A DNA stretch of 64,000 bases, from NCBI RefSeq assembly GCF_000165835.1, contig NC_014640.1, positions 3,224,001 to 3,288,000 on the forward strand. The letters are read 5' to 3'. Below, piece after piece: positions 49,532 through 58,716 of this stretch. Within the stretch, counting starts at the first letter, position 1, and each line of letters begins with the position of its first letter. Below the pieces are notes generated by a model that was not told the DNA's origin, searched no databases, and saw nothing but the letters and a program-made list of their open reading frames with translations. The position numbers were made by a program, and so were the translations under genes. Source of the DNA: Achromobacter xylosoxidans A8. GTDB taxonomy: Bacteria; Pseudomonadota; Gammaproteobacteria; Burkholderiales; Burkholderiaceae_B.

Positions 49532-51748
49532 TCAATATTGAGCCCTGAGCGTCAGCATGACGTTGCGGGGCGCGCCCCACCAGCCCTGGCTGAAAAAGCC
49601 GATCTGGTCGTAATACTTCTTGTCGAACAGGTTGTTGACGTTGAGGGTGGCCGAGACTTGCTTGCTGAACTCGTAGCGCGCCATCAGGTTGACCAGCATG
49701 TAGCTGCCTTGCTCCACGTCCACGTTGCCGCGCGGGCTGGGGGCGGACTGGTACATGCGGCTTTGCCAGTCCATGCCGCCGCCCACCGTCAGCCGGTTCA
49801 GGTCGCCAGGCAGGCGATAGGTTGTGTAGAGCTTGAACAGGCTGCGCGGATGGCTGGTGTTGATGGGCTTGCCGTCGGCGTCCTTGGCGGTGAAGTGCGT
49901 GTAGCTGGCCGCGATGTTCCAGTTGGGCATGATCTGCCCGGTGGTTTCCAGCTCGAAGCCTTCGACCTTGGCGCCGGATACCGCGCGATAGGCCTGCGTG
50001 CCGGGCATGCCTATGACCGACTCGCCGGGAATGGCCTGCGCCAGGTTGTTCTGGCGGGTCTGGTACAGCGACACGGCCGCGTCCAGCAGGCCGTCCAGGT
50101 AAGACGCCTTCAGACCGATCTCGTAGCTCTTGCCGTCGATCGGCGGCAGGATGGAACCGCTGGGCGAGCGCGCGTTCTGCGGCTGGAAGATCTCGGTGTA
50201 GCTGGCGTAGGCGGTGTAGGTCTTGTCGATGTCGTAGATCAGGCCCGCGTAGGGCGTGAACTGGTCGTTGATCTTGTATTGGCGCTTGCTGCCGAAGTAG
50301 GTCTGGTTCGTCTCCCAATTGCTCCAGCGTCCGCCCACGATCAGGTGCAGCGGATCGGCCAGCGAAAACCGGCCCACGGCGTAGGTTCCGGTCTGCTTGA
50401 CCCGCATGTCGTCGGCGGGCGTCTTGCGGCTGGACCATGTCGGTTCGGCGATATGGTCCTGGCGCCAGTCGAAGAAGCTGCCGATGGCGGGCTTGGCCCC
50501 CACCATCAGGTACTGGCCGATGTCGCTATGGTCGTCCACGCTCATCCAGCCCAGGGCCAGCTCATGCTTGCGGCCGAACAGCTGGAACGGACCCGACAGC
50601 GTCAGGTTGATGTCGTCGCGCGAGCGATCGCCATCGTAGTTGTTGAAGTTGCTGGTCATGCCCGTGCCGCTGGCGCGGTCCGGATAGCCGCCGCGATAGA
50701 GCTGCTTCATGCGGTATTCGCCCTCATTGTGGCTATAGGCGGCGCGCGCCTTCCAGTCGTTGGCGAAGCGGTGGCTCAGGTCCACGAAGGTGGTGGTCGA
50801 TTCGGTGTCGATGCGCGCCCAGCGCGTGTTGTTGGCCACGGACCGGTTGAAATCGGTGCGCGAGCCGTCCGAATAGAACAGCGGGAAACCGCTGCCAAAG
50901 CCGTTGCTCTGGTTGCGCTGATATTCCACGCCGACGGTGAGCAGCGTATCGGGAGTGAGGTCGGCGCTGATGACGCCGTACAGCGTGCGATTGCGCGTAT
51001 CCAGGAAGGTGACATAGTCGTCGCCTTGGCTGTAGGCGGCGACGAAGCGCGAGCGGATGCGTCCGTTCTCCGTCAACGGCACGGACAGGTCGGCGTCGCC
51101 GCGCACGTAATCCCAACTGCCAGCGCTGGCGCTGCCGGACAGCGCGAACTCGCGCAGCGGCTTCTTGCGGATGAAGTTCACTGCGGCGGAGGGATTGCCC
51201 GAGCCGGTCATCAGGCCGGTGGCGCCGCGCACGATCTCCACGCGGTCGTAGATGGCAGCGTCCATGTCGGTGGAGCCGTAGTTCCATTGGCTGAGGATGG
51301 GCGCATTCAGGCCGTCGAACTGGAAATTGTCGATCGCGAAGCCGCGCGCCGAGAACGACAGGCGGTTGCTGTCGCTGCGCGTGACGGAGATGCCTGGCGC
51401 GCTGGCCAGGATGGAACCGGTGTCCTGCAAACCCTGGTCCTCGATTTGCTGGCGCGTCACTACGCTGACCGATTGCGGCGTCTCCCGCGGCGACAGCGTC
51501 AGGCCGGTTGCGGTGCTCATGGCCTCGGTGTTGTAGGCATGGGTGCCTTCGGTGGTGCCGGCGACGCCGGCGCCCCTGACCGTGACGGCGGGGAGTTCGG
51601 CGGGATGGTCGGCGCCCGATGACGAGCTGGATTGCGCACTGGCTGCGTGATAGGGCAAGGCAGAGCACAGCAAGGCCGTCCGGACGGCCAGGGTAAGCAG
51701 ATACGCCCGGCGCGTAGGCGCGTGCGGCGGGGACAGTGCGGGGGACAT
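49532..51748 (-). CDS. fauA: Ferric alcaligin TonB-dependent receptor
   Basis: Outer-membrane receptor of 738 residues of the ferric hydroxamate siderophore type. A Sec signal peptide ends ALPYHAASA. The TonB box region is near LPAVTVRG, the plug domain follows (ETPQSVSVVTRQQIEDQGLQDTGSILASAPGISVTR..., VEIVRGATGLMTGSGNPSAAVNFIRKKP), and the barrel ends in LRAQY with a terminal aromatic. The position after alcS in an alc locus identifies it as FauA. The start at 51748 has GGAG upstream; a Fur-like site lies 27 bp before the start. The ABC importer genes follow within 20 bp. Confidence 0.92.
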   Translation of the reverse strand: MSPALSPPHAPTRRAYLLTLAVRTALLCSALPYHAASAQSSSSSGADHPAELPAVTVRGAGVAGTTEGTHAYNTEAMSTATGLTLSPRETPQSVSVVTRQQIEDQGLQDTGSILASAPGISVTRSDSNRLSFSARGFAIDNFQFDGLNAPILSQWNYGSTDMDAAIYDRVEIVRGATGLMTGSGNPSAAVNFIRKKPLREFALSGSASAGSWDYVRGDADLSVPLTENGRIRSRFVAAYSQGDDYVTFLDTRNRTLYGVISADLTPDTLLTVGVEYQRNQSNGFGSGFPLFYSDGSRTDFNRSVANNTRWARIDTESTTTFVDLSHRFANDWKARAAYSHNEGEYRMKQLYRGGYPDRASGTGMTSNFNNYDGDRSRDDINLTLSGPFQLFGRKHELALGWMSVDDHSDIGQYLMVGAKPAIGSFFDWRQDHIAEPTWSSRKTPADDMRVKQTGTYAVGRFSLADPLHLIVGGRWSNWETNQTYFGSKRQYKINDQFTPYAGLIYDIDKTYTAYASYTEIFQPQNARSPSGSILPPIDGKSYEIGLKASYLDGLLDAAVSLYQTRQNNLAQAIPGESVIGMPGTQAYRAVSGAKVEGFELETTGQIMPNWNIAASYTHFTAKDADGKPINTSHPRSLFKLYTTYRLPGDLNRLTVGGGMDWQSRMYQSAPSPRGNVDVEQGSYMLVNLMARYEFSKQVSATLNVNNLFDKKYYDQIGFFSQGWWGAPRNVMLTLRAQY

Positions 51749-51774
51749 GAACACAAGCTCCAGCTGAAAGATTT

Positions 51775-51793
51775 GGTAATGAGAATTATTGTT
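51775..51793 (-). promoter_or_regulatory. Fur box upstream of fauA
   Basis: GGTAATGAGAATTATTGTT matches the 19 bp consensus GATAATGATAATCATTATC at 14 positions. It lies 27 bp before the fauA start and would repress the receptor and the downstream importer when iron is plentiful. Confidence 0.7.
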
Positions 51794-51852
51794 TTTGCTG
51801 GAGACTTGAACGTATGCCGGAGGATGCGATGCGTATGCTGAACGCCGCCGGA

Positions 51853-53124
51853 TCAACCCGATCGGGCGTTCGCCAAAGGCGTGGACTGCCGTTGCAGCCA
51901 GGCCCAGCCTGCCGCGCTCGCGGCGACGCAGGCCAACATCGCAAGCGCCAGGGCCAGGGGCCGGCCGTAGATCATGGGTACGCCCCAGCCGCTGGCTACC
52001 GAGAAAGCCAGCATCTGGGTGAAGCCGAGCATCGAGGCCGCGGTGCCGGACAGCCCTGGCGCACGGGCGAGAATCTGCAGGGTCATGCCCGGGACGCACA
52101 TGGCCAGGCCGCAGGTATAAAGGCCGGGCAGGATCACCGCCCAGGGCAGGGCGGGCCGTCCGGCGCCCGCGGCGTATATGACGCTCGCGAGGCAACTGCC
52201 GCCCATCAAGGCATACGCGAGCCAGGTGATGCGGTGGTCGCTCCAGCGCCCGGCCTTGCGCGCCGCGAACAGCGCGCCTGCCATGGCCCCGATCACGAGC
52301 GGTACGAACAGATACGCGAAATCCGTTTCGGGCAGGCTGAGGACGTTGGCGATGAAGTCCGGCGCGGCGCCGATGAGGAAACCCTGGGCCGCGAAGATCA
52401 GGCTGAAAGCGATGGCAAGTGCAGCGAACCGCCGGTCCGCGAGAACCATGCCGTAGCCGGAAGCCAGTGAGCGCCACGACAGCGGCCTGCGCCGGCTGGC
52501 GGGCAGCGTCTCGGGAAGCTTCCAGGCGCACAACGCCCAGGCCGTCGCGGCCAGCGCGGCGAGCATCAGGAAGACGGCACGCCAGCCCAGCTGCGCGGCC
52601 AACTGACCGCCGACTATGGGCGCCAACGCCGGCGACAGATTGAACACCAGGATCAGATAGGACATGACGCGCTGCGCCGCCGGTCCTTCGTAGCAGTCGC
52701 GCACGATGGCCTGGCCCACCACGATGCCGGCGCCGGCCGAGAGGCCTTGCAGCGCCCGCGCCGCCAACAGCCAGGCGAAGCTCGGCGCTGCAACGGCCAG
52801 CGCGCTGCCGCCGATGTAGCAGACCAGCGCCGCGAGGATGACGCGGCGCCGGCCCAGCGAGTCGGACAGCGTGCCATGCAGCAGCAGCATCGCCGCGTAG
52901 CAGAACATGTAAACGCCCAGGGTCAGCTGCACTGTTTCCTGCGGCACGCCGAACTCCCGCTCCAGCGCGGCGAAGGCGGGCAGATAGGCGTCGACCGTGG
53001 CCGGGGCCACGCAGGCCAGCAGGCCCAGCATCAACACCATCATGGGAAAGGAAGTCGGGAGGTCGGGGCGAGGCACGTGGGCGTCCGGGGCAGGGGCTTT
53101 CCGGGACGGAAAGCATGGCCCCAT
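51853..53124 (-). CDS. alcS: Alcaligin exporter (MFS)
   Basis: Major facilitator exporter of 423 residues, Bcr/CflA-like, with about twelve membrane helices. Loop motifs include GTLSDSLGRRRVILA and the segment RALQGLSAGAGIVVGQAIVRDCYEG. In Bordetella AlcS exports alcaligin and prevents its toxic build-up in the cell; the order alcR-alcS-fauA here is the same. The start at 53124 leaves a polar proline-rich N-terminus of about 25 residues before the first helix. A 95 bp gap separates it from alcR and 104 bp from fauA. Confidence 0.9.
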   Translation of the reverse strand: MGPCFPSRKAPAPDAHVPRPDLPTSFPMMVLMLGLLACVAPATVDAYLPAFAALEREFGVPQETVQLTLGVYMFCYAAMLLLHGTLSDSLGRRRVILAALVCYIGGSALAVAAPSFAWLLAARALQGLSAGAGIVVGQAIVRDCYEGPAAQRVMSYLILVFNLSPALAPIVGGQLAAQLGWRAVFLMLAALAATAWALCAWKLPETLPASRRRPLSWRSLASGYGMVLADRRFAALAIAFSLIFAAQGFLIGAAPDFIANVLSLPETDFAYLFVPLVIGAMAGALFAARKAGRWSDHRITWLAYALMGGSCLASVIYAAGAGRPALPWAVILPGLYTCGLAMCVPGMTLQILARAPGLSGTAASMLGFTQMLAFSVASGWGVPMIYGRPLALALAMLACVAASAAGWAWLQRQSTPLANARSG

Positions 53125-53219
53125 GGTCGCGCGCCAGGCGCGGCAGGATGAATGGGCAACGCCGCAAGAGCAATGGGTGCTGCCGAAAGCCGCGGGCGAA
53201 GGCGCTCACGGCGGCCCGC

Positions 53220-54191
53220 TCAGTTCAGTTCGCTGGGGGCAACGCCATAGCGCTCGCGGAACGCCGTGGCAAAGTTGGTGGCGTGCCGGTAGCCCACGCA
53301 ATGCGCTGCCTGCTGCACGCTGCAGCCCCGCGCCAGCTGCTCGCGGGCGACTTCCAGGCGGCGTTCGCGCAGCCAGGCGAAGACGGAACACTGGTAGGCG
53401 GCGCGGAACTTGGCGCGCAGGGTGCTGGGACTCATGCAGGCCAGCTTTGCCAGATCCTCAAGCGTGTGCTCCTCGCCGGGCGCGCTGTGCAGCCGTTCCC
53501 GTACCCGCTCCAGCAACTGCCGGTCACGTCGCGACACCGCGCCGACCTCGGGCTCCCGCTGGTCCAGCGACGCCAGCGCATGCGCCAGAAGTTGCGCGCC
53601 GACGCCCTCGCGCAGCATGGCGCGCAGCGGATCGTCCCAGCGGCATTCCAGCAGATGTTCGATGGCCTGCATCAGGTGCGCCTGCACTTGCCAGCGTCTC
53701 AGCCGGAAGGCGGGGGTGCGCAAGACTTTGCGGATCTGGTCGCTGAACGGGTCGTCGTCCGCGCCGTCCGGTTCGGACAGCGACAGATTGACGCTGCGCA
53801 GCCGTTGGCCTGCATGGTGGATGCCGGTCATGGCGACCGTATCGCCGTACGCGGCGCTGACGCCGCTTTGGGCAACGAGCTGCAGGTCGTCATGACCGCC
53901 CACGCGCGCCTGGGCCTGTCCTTGCAGCATGACGATGGCCGAAAAGCGGGGCGTCATGACGGAGGTCGATTCGTAATGGTGATGCACCAGCACGTCGGAC
54001 ATAACCAGGGTCAGGCCGGGCCGGATCGCATGCTCTTCGACGCGGCCCTCGGCGATGCAGACGGTATCCGGATCGGCGCCTGCGCTGTCGAACCCCGGCA
54101 ACTGGTAGTGGAATCCGTTATGGCCGCCCAGGCGGTTGAAATCTGCGACGGTGAATCGGACAGTGGGGGAGGAAGGATTCAATGGCGTCAC
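53220..54191 (-). CDS. alcR: AraC-type activator of alcaligin genes
   Basis: AraC-family regulator of 323 residues from the GTG at 54191. The DNA-binding domain is at the C-terminus (LEDLAKLACMSPSTLRAKFRAAYQCSVFAWLRERRLEVAREQLARGCSVQQAAHCVGYRHATNFATAFRERYG), with the N-terminal part as sensor. In Bordetella AlcR binds alcaligin and activates the alc and fauA promoters. The frame extends to a TTG at 54245, but a Fur-like dyad starts there, so I prefer the GTG; neither start has a strong ribosome binding site. Confidence 0.88.
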   Translation of the reverse strand: MTPLNPSSPTVRFTVADFNRLGGHNGFHYQLPGFDSAGADPDTVCIAEGRVEEHAIRPGLTLVMSDVLVHHHYESTSVMTPRFSAIVMLQGQAQARVGGHDDLQLVAQSGVSAAYGDTVAMTGIHHAGQRLRSVNLSLSEPDGADDDPFSDQIRKVLRTPAFRLRRWQVQAHLMQAIEHLLECRWDDPLRAMLREGVGAQLLAHALASLDQREPEVGAVSRRDRQLLERVRERLHSAPGEEHTLEDLAKLACMSPSTLRAKFRAAYQCSVFAWLRERRLEVAREQLARGCSVQQAAHCVGYRHATNFATAFRERYGVAPSELN

Positions 54192-54247
54192 TCGCGCTGC
54201 GGGTTGAGTCCTCGGGCGTTGGCACGGGGAGGCGGCGGGGTTCAAAT

Positions 54248-54266
54248 GAGAATAGCATATATTCGC
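54248..54266 (-). promoter_or_regulatory. Weak Fur-like dyad before alcR
   Basis: GAGAAT-N7-ATTCGC is a dyad with one mismatch in six; the 19 bp window matches the Fur consensus at only about 10 positions. It sits in the alcE-alcR gap, where a separate iron-regulated alcR promoter would be expected. Weak evidence on its own. Confidence 0.35.
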
Positions 54267-54293
54267 ATTGATTCGACGGCATTGCGGAGCCTC

Positions 54294-55460
54294 TCAGGGC
54301 GCGGCGCAATCTCCCAGCTGGTCGCCCATGATGTCGCGGTACCACTCGTGGAAATGCAGCATTCCGTCTTCCATGGGCGATTGGTATGGACCGCTTTCGC
54401 TTACCCCGCGTCGCAGGAGCGCCAGCCTGCCGGCGTCCATGCGTTCGCCGATTTCGTCGTCTTCGATCGCGGTTTCCATGTAGGCCGCGCGCTGCGCCTC
54501 GACGAACTCGCGTTCGAACAGGGCGATTTCCTCGGGATAGTAGAACTCGGCGACGTTGACGGTTTCCTGCGGGCTTTTGGGGTAGAGCGTGGACAGCACC
54601 AGGACGTGCGGGTAGAGCTCGATCATGTGGGTGGGAAAGTACGTCACCCAGATCGCGCCGAAGTCCGGCGGCGCGCCGTCCCGGTAGCGCATCAATGTGC
54701 CGTGCCAGTCGCGGTATACGTCGGAACCAGGCTTTTCCAGGGAATCGTGCACGCCCACGCGTTGCAGGCTGTGGCGCTCGCCAAACTCCCAGCTCAGGTC
54801 ATCGCAGGTAACGAAGCGTCCAAGGCCGGGGTGGAATGGCCCGACGTGATAGTCCTCCAGATAGACCTCGATGAAGGTTTTCCAGTTGTAGTTGCACTGG
54901 TGCACCTCGACGTGGTCCAAAACATAGTCCGAAAAATCGAATTCCGGCCGGGCGAACAGTCCGTCGAGATCCGCCTGCGGGTCGCCAGGGCCTTCGAACA
55001 GCAGGCCGTGGCAGCGCTTCAGGGGAAAACGCGGCAGGTTCAGGCATGGCGTGCTGGGAAATTGCGGTGCGCCCAGAATCTGGCCGCGATTGTCGTAGGT
55101 CCAACGGTGCAGCGGGCAGACGATGTTGCCGCCGCTGGCGGACAGGTTGCCTGCCGGTTTGCCCGGCCCGGCGACAGCGCCGGTCTCGCCGCCCAGGATG
55201 AGCGCCTGGCGGTGGCGGCATACGTTGGATATCAGCTCTACCCCGGCGGCGCCGCGCACCAGGACGCGCCCGCCGTCTTCATGCGGCAGCCTGCGCCAGT
55301 CGCCGGGTTCGGGTACGGTTTTCTCATGTCCGACATACAGCGGCGTGCGCTTGAATATCACTTCCTGTTCGCGGGCGAACAGGGCTTCGTCGAAATATGC
55401 CCGCACGTGCAGCGGGCTGAACGCCTGCTTTACGTGCGCAAGGCGGCCTACATCCGTCAT
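54294..55460 (-). CDS. alcE: Rieske-type oxygenase-like protein of the alcaligin operon
   Basis: Iron-sulfur protein of 388 residues. A Rieske centre is formed by Cys81/His83 (VCRHR) and Cys115/His118 (CPLHRW), with an unusually long stretch between the two halves. The C-terminal catalytic domain holds the mononuclear iron motif DYHVGPFHPG. This is the ring-hydroxylating oxygenase alpha-subunit architecture, closest to the choline/carnitine and siderophore-associated types. In Bordetella AlcE belongs to the alc operon, but as far as I know its role in alcaligin production or iron release is not settled. No reductase gene is nearby. Confidence 0.88.
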   Translation of the reverse strand: MTDVGRLAHVKQAFSPLHVRAYFDEALFAREQEVIFKRTPLYVGHEKTVPEPGDWRRLPHEDGGRVLVRGAAGVELISNVCRHRQALILGGETGAVAGPGKPAGNLSASGGNIVCPLHRWTYDNRGQILGAPQFPSTPCLNLPRFPLKRCHGLLFEGPGDPQADLDGLFARPEFDFSDYVLDHVEVHQCNYNWKTFIEVYLEDYHVGPFHPGLGRFVTCDDLSWEFGERHSLQRVGVHDSLEKPGSDVYRDWHGTLMRYRDGAPPDFGAIWVTYFPTHMIELYPHVLVLSTLYPKSPQETVNVAEFYYPEEIALFEREFVEAQRAAYMETAIEDDEIGERMDAGRLALLRRGVSESGPYQSPMEDGMLHFHEWYRDIMGDQLGDCAAP

Positions 55461-55497
55461 GTCCGACTCCTTATGCCTTCCGCAAGGCCGCGGCCTG

Positions 55498-56244
55498 TCA
55501 GGCGGCTTCGGCGCTCTCGGCGTCGAGCCGGGCGATGCGTTCGGCGATGTCCAGTTTGGGGCAGGTGCTGCAATAGTCGCCGTCGCTTCTGCGGAAGTGG
55601 TGACAGCAGACCTGCCGGTCGATTGCGATGGCCGGCAGCGACCGCCGCTGATAGGTCAGATAGCCGCTGCCGCCGGCGATGCCCAAGCGCGCAAGCCAAT
55701 CGGCCGCGGCTGCGGTTGCCCAGGCGTTGTCCGCTGCGCTCACGCCTGCGCGGGCTGCCAACAGGGCGGACAGGATGCAGTCGGCCTGCATGCAGGCGGT
55801 CGCTCGGGGATTGAGGCGCAGCGTCGCGCCCAGTTCGCGGTAGAACATGGCGCCGATCTCGCGCAGTTGCGTGGCGGCCGCATCCAGCCTTTTTTCCAGG
55901 CAGCCGTGCACGGGTTCATGGCGTTCCATGGTGTAGCCGGCGATGAAGCCGTTGGCGACCGGCTGGCTGAGCCGGGTCAGGTCCGGGACGATGCCGCTGC
56001 GGTGCGCGGCGATCACGCTGAGGTAGACGGGCTGCCAGATCAGCAGGCCCCAGCAGCGCAGCGCCAGGTAATGCGGGCCGGCTTCCGGATGGCGCTCCCG
56101 CCACCAGTCGCGCAGCCGTGCAATGGCATCGGCATTGCACGCGCCGGGACGGATGCCGGGCGCGTCCGGTGGACCCACGCGGCCATCCAGGCCGGGCGCC
56201 AGGCGGCCCGCCAGCGCGAGCAGATCGTCAAGTTCGCGGGTCAC
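55498..56244 (-). CDS. alcD: FhuF-like ferric-siderophore reductase or accessory protein
   Basis: Protein of 248 residues. The C-terminus has the FhuF [2Fe-2S] motif CC-x10-C-x2-C (VCCHHFRRSDGDYCSTCPKL), which supports a role in reducing the ferric siderophore in the cytoplasm, although the N-terminal part is diverged. The start is GTG at 56244, overlapping the alcC stop (GTGA). It keeps the position of alcD in the Bordetella alc operon. The reaction is inferred from the motif. Confidence 0.83.
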   Translation of the reverse strand: MTRELDDLLALAGRLAPGLDGRVGPPDAPGIRPGACNADAIARLRDWWRERHPEAGPHYLALRCWGLLIWQPVYLSVIAAHRSGIVPDLTRLSQPVANGFIAGYTMERHEPVHGCLEKRLDAAATQLREIGAMFYRELGATLRLNPRATACMQADCILSALLAARAGVSAADNAWATAAAADWLARLGIAGGSGYLTYQRRSLPAIAIDRQVCCHHFRRSDGDYCSTCPKLDIAERIARLDAESAEAA

Positions 56245-58097
56245 GCAAGAGCCTGCGCGGCGTCGGCGGTCCGATCCAGCCAGTGCGGCCGGTAAGGCGC
56301 TACGGGATTGGGCAGCCTGGGCGCCATCTGGAAACTGCCGATGGGATCGGCCAGATTGACCATCTGCAGGTTGTTGGCGAGTTGCAGACGGTTCAGGCAC
56401 GAGTGGATCATGTCCGGCGCGTACAGGTCGTAGCGCCGGTATTTTTCCAGCCGTTGCGGATGCGCCTGCTGGTACGCGGCGATGCGGCCTGCGACCAGTT
56501 CCCAGAAATCGTCCTCCTGCATGAGGCCGGTGTCCGCCAGGATCTGGGAAAGATGGCGGAAGTAGCCCTCGAACACGTCCACGAAGATCGTCAGCAGCTT
56601 GTATTCCTCGGGCACGTCCGCCGCCAGCCGGCGCGCGTTCTCGGGCAGCTCGGCTTCGGGGTCGAGAATGGAGGATTCCTCGGCAATGTCCTTCATGAAG
56701 GCGCGCACGGGCACATGGTCCCGGATCACCAGGATGACGTTCTCGCCATGCGGCATGAACACCAGGTCGTGGGCGTAGAAGCAATGCACCAGCGGCGTCA
56801 GGTAGGCGTCCACATAGCGTTCCAGCCATGTCCCGGCGCTCAGCCCCGAGGCGCGGATCAGCGCGGGCAGCAGGGCCTGGCCTTGCGGGTCCACGTGCAG
56901 CAGCGCGGCCATGGTCATCAGCCGTTCGTCGGGACCGATCAGCGCCTGCGGATTCTCGCGCCATAGCGCGGAGAACATCTTCTTGTAGGGCGTGTCGGCG
57001 GCAATCGCCGCTTCGTAGTAGTAGTTGCGAAAGCCCAGGCTGGCAGCCTCGCGCAGGATGGTGAAGCCGTTGGCGCTCAGCCAGGGGTCGGACGCGATCA
57101 GGCCGTGGATGTATTCGTTGATGGCGGGCGTGCCCGACATGTAGTAGGGCGAAAGCCCCCGCATGAAACCCATGTTCAGGATGGACAGCGAGGTCTTCAC
57201 GTAGTGCTTGCCCGGCCGGCTGATGTTGAAGAAGGTGCGTATCGATTGCTGCGCCAGGTAGTCGTCTGCGCCGTAGCCCAGGCATACGATCTTGCGTTGG
57301 GCCACATAGGGCGCGAATGCCAATGACAGCTTGTTGAACCACTGCCACGGGTGTGCCGGCATCAGGTAGTAGTCGGCGGGGTCCAGACCCTGGTCACGCA
57401 AGGTGGCCCTGTGGCGCGCCACGGTGTCCTCGCCCAGTTCGCCGCGCAACAAGCTGGCGTAGTCCATCGTGGACAAGCAGGCGAAATGCGCGTTGTCTTT
57501 GTGCACCGCCAGCCACATTACGCGGATGGGAGACGCGGCCTCTGGCGCATAGAGATGGTAGTCCTCGGCGTCGAAGCCCAGGCGGCCGTTGTTGGCGACG
57601 AAGCTGGGGTGGCCCTCGATCATCGAGGTTTCTATGGTTTGGTAGTCAGCCAGCGCGAGTTCGGCGGCGGGCAGGCAAGGGCGCGTGTGCTTATAGGCGG
57701 CGCCGTGCAGCGTGCTGGCGATTTCATCCAGATAGATGGGTAGCCGGTCTTCCGGAATGCGCAGCTTGTCGCGGATCTCGATCACGAACTGCAGGGCGTC
57801 CAGGGGCACGGGCGCGCCGGCCGTGGTCTTGGCGATCGATTCCGTGCGGATGCGCCAGTGGCGCATGGCCATCAGTTGCGCGTCGTAGCGGTATTCGACC
57901 CGGCCGTCCGCGAGCGCGAGGCGATAGCGGTCGAAACCCGGCGTATCCGCAGGGCCCAGGCGTTCGGGCTGCAGCAGTCCCTCATGGGTGTATTCGGAGA
58001 TGGCCTTGCGCACGAGCAGGCGGTTGACCTTGGCCCAGGCTTGCGGCTCCAGATGACTGGCGACCTGCGCAGGGTGGGGGGCGGCATGTGGGTTCAT
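56241..58097 (-). CDS. alcC: NIS synthetase that assembles and cyclises alcaligin
   Basis: IucA/IucC-type (NRPS-independent siderophore) synthetase of 618 residues, a normal length. Family blocks include HPSFVANNGRLGFDAEDYHLYAPE, LMPAHPWQWFNK, QSIRTFFNISRPGKHYVKTSLSILNMG and the FMPHGENVILVIRD segment. AlcC uses ATP to couple two N-hydroxy-N-succinyl-putrescine units and close the ring. Its start overlaps the alcB stop, and its stop overlaps the start of alcD. Confidence 0.92.
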   Translation of the reverse strand: MNPHAAPHPAQVASHLEPQAWAKVNRLLVRKAISEYTHEGLLQPERLGPADTPGFDRYRLALADGRVEYRYDAQLMAMRHWRIRTESIAKTTAGAPVPLDALQFVIEIRDKLRIPEDRLPIYLDEIASTLHGAAYKHTRPCLPAAELALADYQTIETSMIEGHPSFVANNGRLGFDAEDYHLYAPEAASPIRVMWLAVHKDNAHFACLSTMDYASLLRGELGEDTVARHRATLRDQGLDPADYYLMPAHPWQWFNKLSLAFAPYVAQRKIVCLGYGADDYLAQQSIRTFFNISRPGKHYVKTSLSILNMGFMRGLSPYYMSGTPAINEYIHGLIASDPWLSANGFTILREAASLGFRNYYYEAAIAADTPYKKMFSALWRENPQALIGPDERLMTMAALLHVDPQGQALLPALIRASGLSAGTWLERYVDAYLTPLVHCFYAHDLVFMPHGENVILVIRDHVPVRAFMKDIAEESSILDPEAELPENARRLAADVPEEYKLLTIFVDVFEGYFRHLSQILADTGLMQEDDFWELVAGRIAAYQQAHPQRLEKYRRYDLYAPDMIHSCLNRLQLANNLQMVNLADPIGSFQMAPRLPNPVAPYRPHWLDRTADAAQALA

Positions 58098-58699
58098 TGG
58101 GGCGGCTCCTGGTATCGGGTCTGTTCGAACTGTGCGCGTGTGCAGAACGCCAGGCTGGCGGTCTTTTCGCGGAAAGGGACCTGGCCGGCATAGGTAAATC
58201 CCATGGCCAGATTGAGCGCGTGGATCTTCGCGTTGTTCGCGTCGGGCTCGACCACGATGCGCCTGGCGTTCAGGCGGTCGAACATGAAGCGCATGACGAA
58301 GGCGAACACCTGCCGGCTGAAGTTGGGGATCCGCACACGAGGCGGACCGATGAAAAGATGCATGCCGAGGTCGCCGGGCCGGACCGTGTAGTGTTCGCCG
58401 ACTTCGTCGCGGGCCGGGTCGTAGCATTCCACCAGAAAGGCCGGCTGTCCGTCATGGCTGCCTAGCCAGGCGCTGGCGTGCCCGCTGCCGCAAAGGGCCT
58501 CATAGAAGTCGCGCACCTGATCCTCGTTGTGCTGCTGCATGGACCAGAAGCGCGCGTAATCCATGGAAAACCATCGCCGCAGCAGCGCGGCGTCCGCGTC
58601 CGGAACCAGGGGGCGCAAGGCGAGCCCCGGGCCTTCGTCGTAGTGGTCGCGCGACTGGCGCACGACCTCGCCCAGAAAGGTGGCTGTCATCGTGAGCAT
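58094..58699 (-). CDS. alcB: GNAT acyltransferase, succinylates N-hydroxyputrescine
   Basis: IucB-like GNAT acetyltransferase of 201 residues. The domain end RRIVVEPDANNAKIHALNLAMGFTYAG is typical of siderophore acyltransferases. In alcaligin synthesis the acyl donor is succinyl-CoA and the acceptor N-hydroxyputrescine. The start at 58699 has GGGAG upstream, and the stop overlaps alcC (ATGA). It follows alcA by 17 bp. Confidence 0.9.
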   Translation of the reverse strand: MLTMTATFLGEVVRQSRDHYDEGPGLALRPLVPDADAALLRRWFSMDYARFWSMQQHNEDQVRDFYEALCGSGHASAWLGSHDGQPAFLVECYDPARDEVGEHYTVRPGDLGMHLFIGPPRVRIPNFSRQVFAFVMRFMFDRLNARRIVVEPDANNAKIHALNLAMGFTYAGQVPFREKTASLAFCTRAQFEQTRYQEPPQ

Positions 58700-58716
58700 G
58701 CTGACTCCCCTCGAGA

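Noticed and set aside
49532..53209. 1225-residue open frame running from within alcS into fauA
   Set aside because: The N-terminal 480 residues are alcS read in the wrong frame and have no family similarity; the real receptor begins with its signal peptide at 51748.
53115..55814. 899-residue + strand frame opposite alcR and alcE
   Set aside because: Antisense shadow of two well-supported genes, no recognisable domain.
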